Below are positions 58,962 through 64,000 of a stretch of 64,000 nucleotides of DNA, piece after piece (the first letter of the stretch is position 1; each line of letters starts with the position of its first letter). The stretch comes from Hofstenia miamia (lineage: Eukaryota > Xenacoelomorpha > Acoela): positions 74,922 through 138,921 of the forward strand of contig SCFE01000099.1 in the NCBI GenBank assembly GCA_004352715.1, read 5' to 3'. Position numbers and translations under genes: made by a program. Below the pieces are notes generated by a model that saw only the letters and a program-made list of their open reading frames with translations, was not told where the DNA came from and did no database searches.

Positions 58962-59975
58962 NNNNNNNNNNNNNNNNNNNNNNNNNNNNNNNNNNNNNNN
59001 NNNNNNNNNNNNNNNNNNNNNNNNNNNNNNNNNNNNNNNNNNNNNNNNNNNNNNNNNNNNNNNNNNNNNNNNNNNNNNNNNNNNNNNNNNNNNNNNNNNN
59101 NNNNNNNNNNNNNNNNNNNNNNNNNNNNNNNNNNNNNNNNNNNNNNNNNNNNNNNNNNNNNNNNNNNNNNNNNNNNNNNNNNNNNNNNNNNNNNNNNNNN
59201 NNNNNNNNNNNNNNNNNNNNNNNNNNNNNNNNNNNNNNNNNNNNNNNNNNNNNNNNNNNNNNNNNNNNNNNNNNNNNNNNNNNNNNNNNNNNNNNNNNNN
59301 NNNNNNNNNNNNNNNNNNNNNNNNNNNNNNNNNNNNNNNNNNNNNNNNNNNNNNNNNNNNNNNNNNNNNNNNNNNNNNNNNNNNNNNNNNNNNNNNNNNN
59401 NNNNNNNNNNNNNNNNNNNNNNNNNNNNNNNNNNNNNNNNNNNNNNNNNNNNNNNNNNNNNNNNNNNNNNNNNNNNNNNNNNNNNNNNNNNNNNNNNNNN
59501 NNNNNNNNNNNNNNNNNNNNNNNNNNNNNNNNNNNNNNNNNNNNNNNNNNNNNNNNNNNNNNNNNNNNNNNNNNNNNNNNNNNNNNNNNNNNNNNNNNNN
59601 NNNNNNNNNNNNNNNNNNNNNNNNNNNNNNNNNNNNNNNNNNNNNNNNNNNNNNNNNNNNNNNNNNNNNNNNNNNNNNNNNNNNNNNNNNNNNNNNNNNN
59701 NNNNNNNNNNNNNNNNNNNNNNNNNNNNNNNNNNNNNNNNNNNNNNNNNNNNNNNNNNNNNNNNNNNNNNNNNNNNNNNNNNNNNNNNNNNNNNNNNNNN
59801 NNNNNNNNNNNNNNNNNNNNNNNNNNNNNNNNNNNNNNNNNNNNNNNNNNNNNNNNNNNNNNNNNNNNNNNNNNNNNNNNNNNNNNNNNNNNNNNNNNNN
59901 NNNNNNNNNNNNNNNNNNNNNNNNNNNNNNNNNNNNNNNNNNNNNNNNNNNNNNNNNNNNNATATATATATATAT
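58962..59975. other. Assembly gap (1000 N) ending in (TA)n
   Basis: N at 58962-59961, then TA to about 59975. Confidence 0.99.
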
Positions 59976-62900
59976 TAACGACAGAGTTGCAAGCAGTTCC
60001 AATTTTCGGAAATCGAACCTAATGACTGGAGCCGTTTCAAAAATAAGAAACTGAGCAGGAAATCAGAATAAATGGAAACCAGAAAATTTGACTTAATATT
60101 CATTTGGAACCGATATTAATATTCATTTATAAATTCAGAAAAATATAACAACTTTTACTGAATCATAATTCCCTACCAACTGTGGCATTTAACGCCAAGT
60201 GTGTTGATGAATATCTCGATCCAGCAGGAGTTTTAATAACCCCAAGAATTGTGTAGAATTTTATTTTAGAATGTGAAGAGGACCATGACCATGATATCGA
60301 TTGTAATGACAAATTGATTATATTATATTTATCAGATGCTATCCATTCTTAAAAAATATTAATAAGATTATCAAGACGTGGGAGAGCAACAATGGTTGAT
60401 ATTGTGAATGAAACAAAAAAGTGCATTTTTGCAAATGTACTAGAATACTATGGGCATTCCTCCTATGGAAGAAAAATATTCTTCAAGAAATAACCCGTTG
60501 GGGAAGGAGGCAGAACGAGCAACAGAATAAGGATAAATGCTAGTATGTCTAATTAAGTATGATATCAATAGAAAACAGTGACGCGTGAAACGTATATGGA
60601 CATCTCAATATAGAAAGCAAAGTTACAGTCTGAAAGCTCTATACTATAAAATTTTAGAAAAATGCATCTTGCAAAATGCAATGTTATTCTCTGAGAGTTT
60701 GCCCTTATGCTGTGAAATTTACACAATTGGATGCTAAGACTTCAGAGAATGTAAATGCAGTGGGTGGGATTAACTCAAGTTAAAAGTTTTCAAGAATGTT
60801 TTCAGAGTGCACTTAAAACCTCTCAAAAATATCTAAAGCATAAAGTTAAAAACGCCTTTTTAGCAATCAAATTAAATATATAAAGTTAGTTTTTAAATTC
60901 AGTATTTATATTTGTCAAAATATATATTATATGTACATTTAAGGAAGGCTTGAAACTGCAATAAATAAAATTACACCGATCAATACAGAAAAAATTTGCA
61001 GGTGTAGAGCCACAACTTGGATTAACAAATTTTTTGGTTTTCTGATACGAGTATAACTAAAACAAAATTCCACATTTGTGCTAAGCCATGCAGAAAAATT
61101 CAATTTGTCATAACATTGATTTGAAAACATTCTGTTATTAAGTAATTGCTTTAGCAGCTATACATTTCTTGTAAATTCATTGGTTTACCATAAAGTTAAT
61201 TAATAAGTTTAGAATATTTTTTGAAAATGGGCAACCAAAAACATCCATAAATTGTGGCTTGCTAATAATAAAAGCGACAAAATTTTGTGAAAAGTATCAG
61301 AAGCAGAGATCAGTGTGATTTAGACCTGGTATAAAGGTTGATTGAAGACAATCATAGATCTAAATATAACTTGCTTCTTCCATCTGAGGCTTAGGAAATT
61401 CTTGTCAAAGATTCTCTCTACTTCTCAATCAATAAACATGGAACAATTTTTTATTAAACGTTTCTATAAACAATATTTATTTTACATTAATGAAAGAAGA
61501 CCATGCATTAAAACAGTCCTATATATTTATTAACCAATATGAAGAAATTCATTGAAATTATTTACTCAAAATCTAATGCAACAGACATTCGTGGAAAAGC
61601 AATTTCCTCATTTGCAATGGAAGGCTGGGCATATGTAAATAGGCTTATTCTGTAACATTGCTTATAAAAATGTAACTATCAAAGACTGGGCGAATCATTT
61701 ATCTAAAGAGAAGGTCGGGATCTAAAAATTAATATGATGAACATACACAAATCATCTATATTTCTATTAGTAGGAAAATCCAGAGATGTCGTAAGAAACA
61801 TTGAGGGGGCAAAACTTACTAATTATTTAAAGTATTTCTTAGGTCAATTTAGAGATTTGATATTTTCATCGTTTTTGAAAAAACTTATTTACATAATTTA
61901 AAGAATGCATACTGTGATTAATTGCATGAACATACATGCTTATAATTTAATATATTTATATGAAAAAGTTAAATAAAACAATTTCAATTTAAGAAATGAA
62001 AAAACATTGTTTTGCTCAAATATAATTATGTTAAACATTTTTACAAACAGAACACGATAATTGCATGTCAATAATCTGACTTAACTTGTGCCAGAAGATA
62101 TAACATTATTAGACACTGCCTCCTACTCTTCACCGGAAACTTTCAAAAATAGAAGAATCTGGAGTGGAAAAGACAAAGTTCCTCACCTAGCAACCATTTT
62201 TCATTTCCATTAGTGCTCAATTGGCCTATGTTACCGATGCATTCACAAAGAGGCAGAGCATTTCATGATTACGTGTTGTGAAAAACATTAAGGAAGATTG
62301 AACCGAGAAGTTGACCTGAATCAGAAAGTTATGCGTCTTTGTAGTGGAAGAAATACATAATGATCGTGTCATGATCACGACGCTATAGGCTAATCGAAAA
62401 GATCTCAACCACAATCAGCAGCGTTTTGCAAGTAAGGTGTGGAAAGTAGCAAATGGAAAAATCTTTGAGTCGCTTCGTTACCATAATACAAGGATTTTGG
62501 ATTGAATTTTATTGGAGTATGCCTAACCAATGTTTCGAAAAAATGAAAACATTTTTTCGCTTTTGAAAATATATTTGCAATTTGGTGATGAAAACTCAGA
62601 GAAATACAGAAGAACCACTCATTCCATGAGAAGTACTTTTGATCTCCTTACATAATAGGTGAGATTATTAAGTTGAGCTTAAAAATAATAATTTTTAGGA
62701 TAAAAAGTGGAACAGTGTTTTCAAATGTCAAAAGGTTGATTGAAAATTATAATTTATATCTCTGTCGTGCTCTTACATGAACCAAATATGATATTTTTAG
62801 GGAAGGGGGTGCACGAAGGACAAGCTAAAACCAATGGCCCATTTACACATTTGTAAATACGAGAATTGAAAAAATCATCGCGAGTATGACTTCGTAAGCA

Positions 62901-64000
62901 CCGTGTTTAAGGTGGTACTCCCATCAGTAGCATGATTACTTCTTCTTTTAGGTATTTCAATTCATATTTAGCTTTAAGCAGACACTAAGGATATAAAAAT
63001 TCAGGACATTGAAAAAATCAATATTATATCATTAGTGACACAAAATCCAAAATCGCTTCAAAAAATTAGGTGATTGTGGTGAAATATTTGGTACAAAAGT
63101 TCTCAGTACCAGAATAGGATATGGAGATGCATTTTTCTATTTAAATGAAAATACAGAGCTGAAGCCTGGATGCGGGGTTTTTTTCATATAATATCAGGAA
63201 CTTTTCTAAATCCATAGATCAGGGTATGTTGTCAAGAAAAATTCAAAACATTTTTTGATATTTAATGAGCAATAGTTCATGACAAAATCTTTTTTTCCTG
63301 AAATCTCTTCATCAGACTTTTCTACTATTTTTAGTCTTTCAAAAAAACCTACTTCATCAAATATCTTAAATACTAAAATCGTTATGCTGCACCAAAATGT
63401 TAAAGATCAGCAATTTCTTAAAACTGCAAAAAACAAAAAACAAGTTAATTTTTTTCAAATCTGTAAGCACAAATCAATGAATTGATGTTAATGTTTTAAA
63501 TTATATACAAAAATGTTCCCCAAGTCTAGTTGAGTCAAATTCAAGCACCACAACGAATGTTGATGACTGTTGATCACTCGAAGCAACATTTATGTGTCTA
63601 TTGGTATAAAAGTGTATACCTGGGTAATTGAATATCTGTTCCTTTAATGTAGATTCTATGCATATCTTAAACTTATTTTTGAAATTTCAACGCATTGTTT
63701 GAAGACGCATATTTCGGAATATTTTTAAGCATATAAATCTCGGTAATAAGCATAATTGACAACACACCAAACAGTATGAAAATAATTAAATTGAAACTAC
63801 ACTGCACTGCTTGTATGACATTGCAAAATGTGTAAATTACATTAATTCGTATACTGAAGTTAGCAACTTAAGCTTCTTACATTACAATATGATGTACATA
63901 AGCAAAAGTATTATTATTATTAATGCAATATCAGAAGATGAGAGTGAAATGGAATTCCTACAAATTTATAAAGGCAATAAATTTTATGTGTAATATTTTA
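59976..64000. other. No confident gene
   Basis: AT-rich. The only protein-like piece is on + at about 60158-60350: FLLNHNSLPTVAFNAKCVDE, then YLDPAGVLITPRIV, a TAG, and LECEEDHDHDIDCND. It may be a leftover of the preceding element or an exon. Otherwise short chance frames, for example one at 63811-63993 that runs to the window's end region. Confidence 0.35.

Overview
This window is AT-rich, intron-bearing DNA from an animal, almost certainly an invertebrate. The evidence is GT-AG introns that split recognisable protein families in matching phase, long (TA)n tracts, no operons, and remains of Tc1/mariner, hAT, LINE and Penelope-type elements. I cannot name the species. The sequence is a draft scaffold: nine N-gaps longer than 100 bases (three of exactly 1000), one 21-base gap and three single-N joins. 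Most of the long gaps sit on or beside (TA)n tracts, and several joins are flanked by duplicated or mirror-image sequence, so parts of the order and copy number should not be taken at face value.

Layout. 1-1 kb: two exons of a cytochrome P450 (CYP2-like) on +, with the first exon present again at 6.76-7.04 kb. 3.2-3.6 kb: worn 3' end of a CR1/Jockey-like LINE. 4.2-5.1 kb: element built of CCACTGGTGG-type repeats. 7.2-8.8 kb: a TIR DNA transposon with TA target duplication and a decayed reading frame. 11.6-18.8 kb (minus): a multi-exon membrane-anchored glycosyltransferase of the sterol-glucosyltransferase type, the most unusual host gene here. 19.7-21.5 kb: two damaged Tc1-family copies, the first with flanking DNA that recurs around a third copy at 34.7-35.9 kb. 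22 kb: Penelope-like reverse transcriptase piece. 23.2-24.3 kb: left end and N-terminal coding part of a hAT transposon. 25.3-25.8 kb (minus): LINE endonuclease piece. 27.6-32 kb (minus): one long, recently broken LINE with ORF1, endonuclease and reverse transcriptase. 32.4-34.7 kb: a near-perfect palindrome with 1.18-kb arms.

40.6-48.6 kb: a four-exon SLC5-family sodium-coupled solute transporter whose exons join in phase to about 559 residues. This is the best-supported host gene. Its first intron contains an exact 1.1-kb duplication at a single-N join, and its third intron holds a decayed Tc1-like element. 49.6-49.9 kb (minus): N-terminal piece of another mariner/Tc1 transposase. 56.7-56.9 kb (minus): first exon of a probable rhodopsin-like GPCR. 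57.9-59 kb: a broken transposase-like gene with a D...CxxH arrangement. From 60 to 64 kb I recognise nothing except one short coding-like stretch.

The host genes (P450, glycosyltransferase, solute transporter, receptor) are independent transcription units and show no sign of acting as one system. P450 and glycosyltransferase enzymes often act in sequence on small lipophilic molecules, but that link here is only inference from proximity. Most of the rest is transposon sediment. I found no CRISPR array, rRNA or convincing tRNA.
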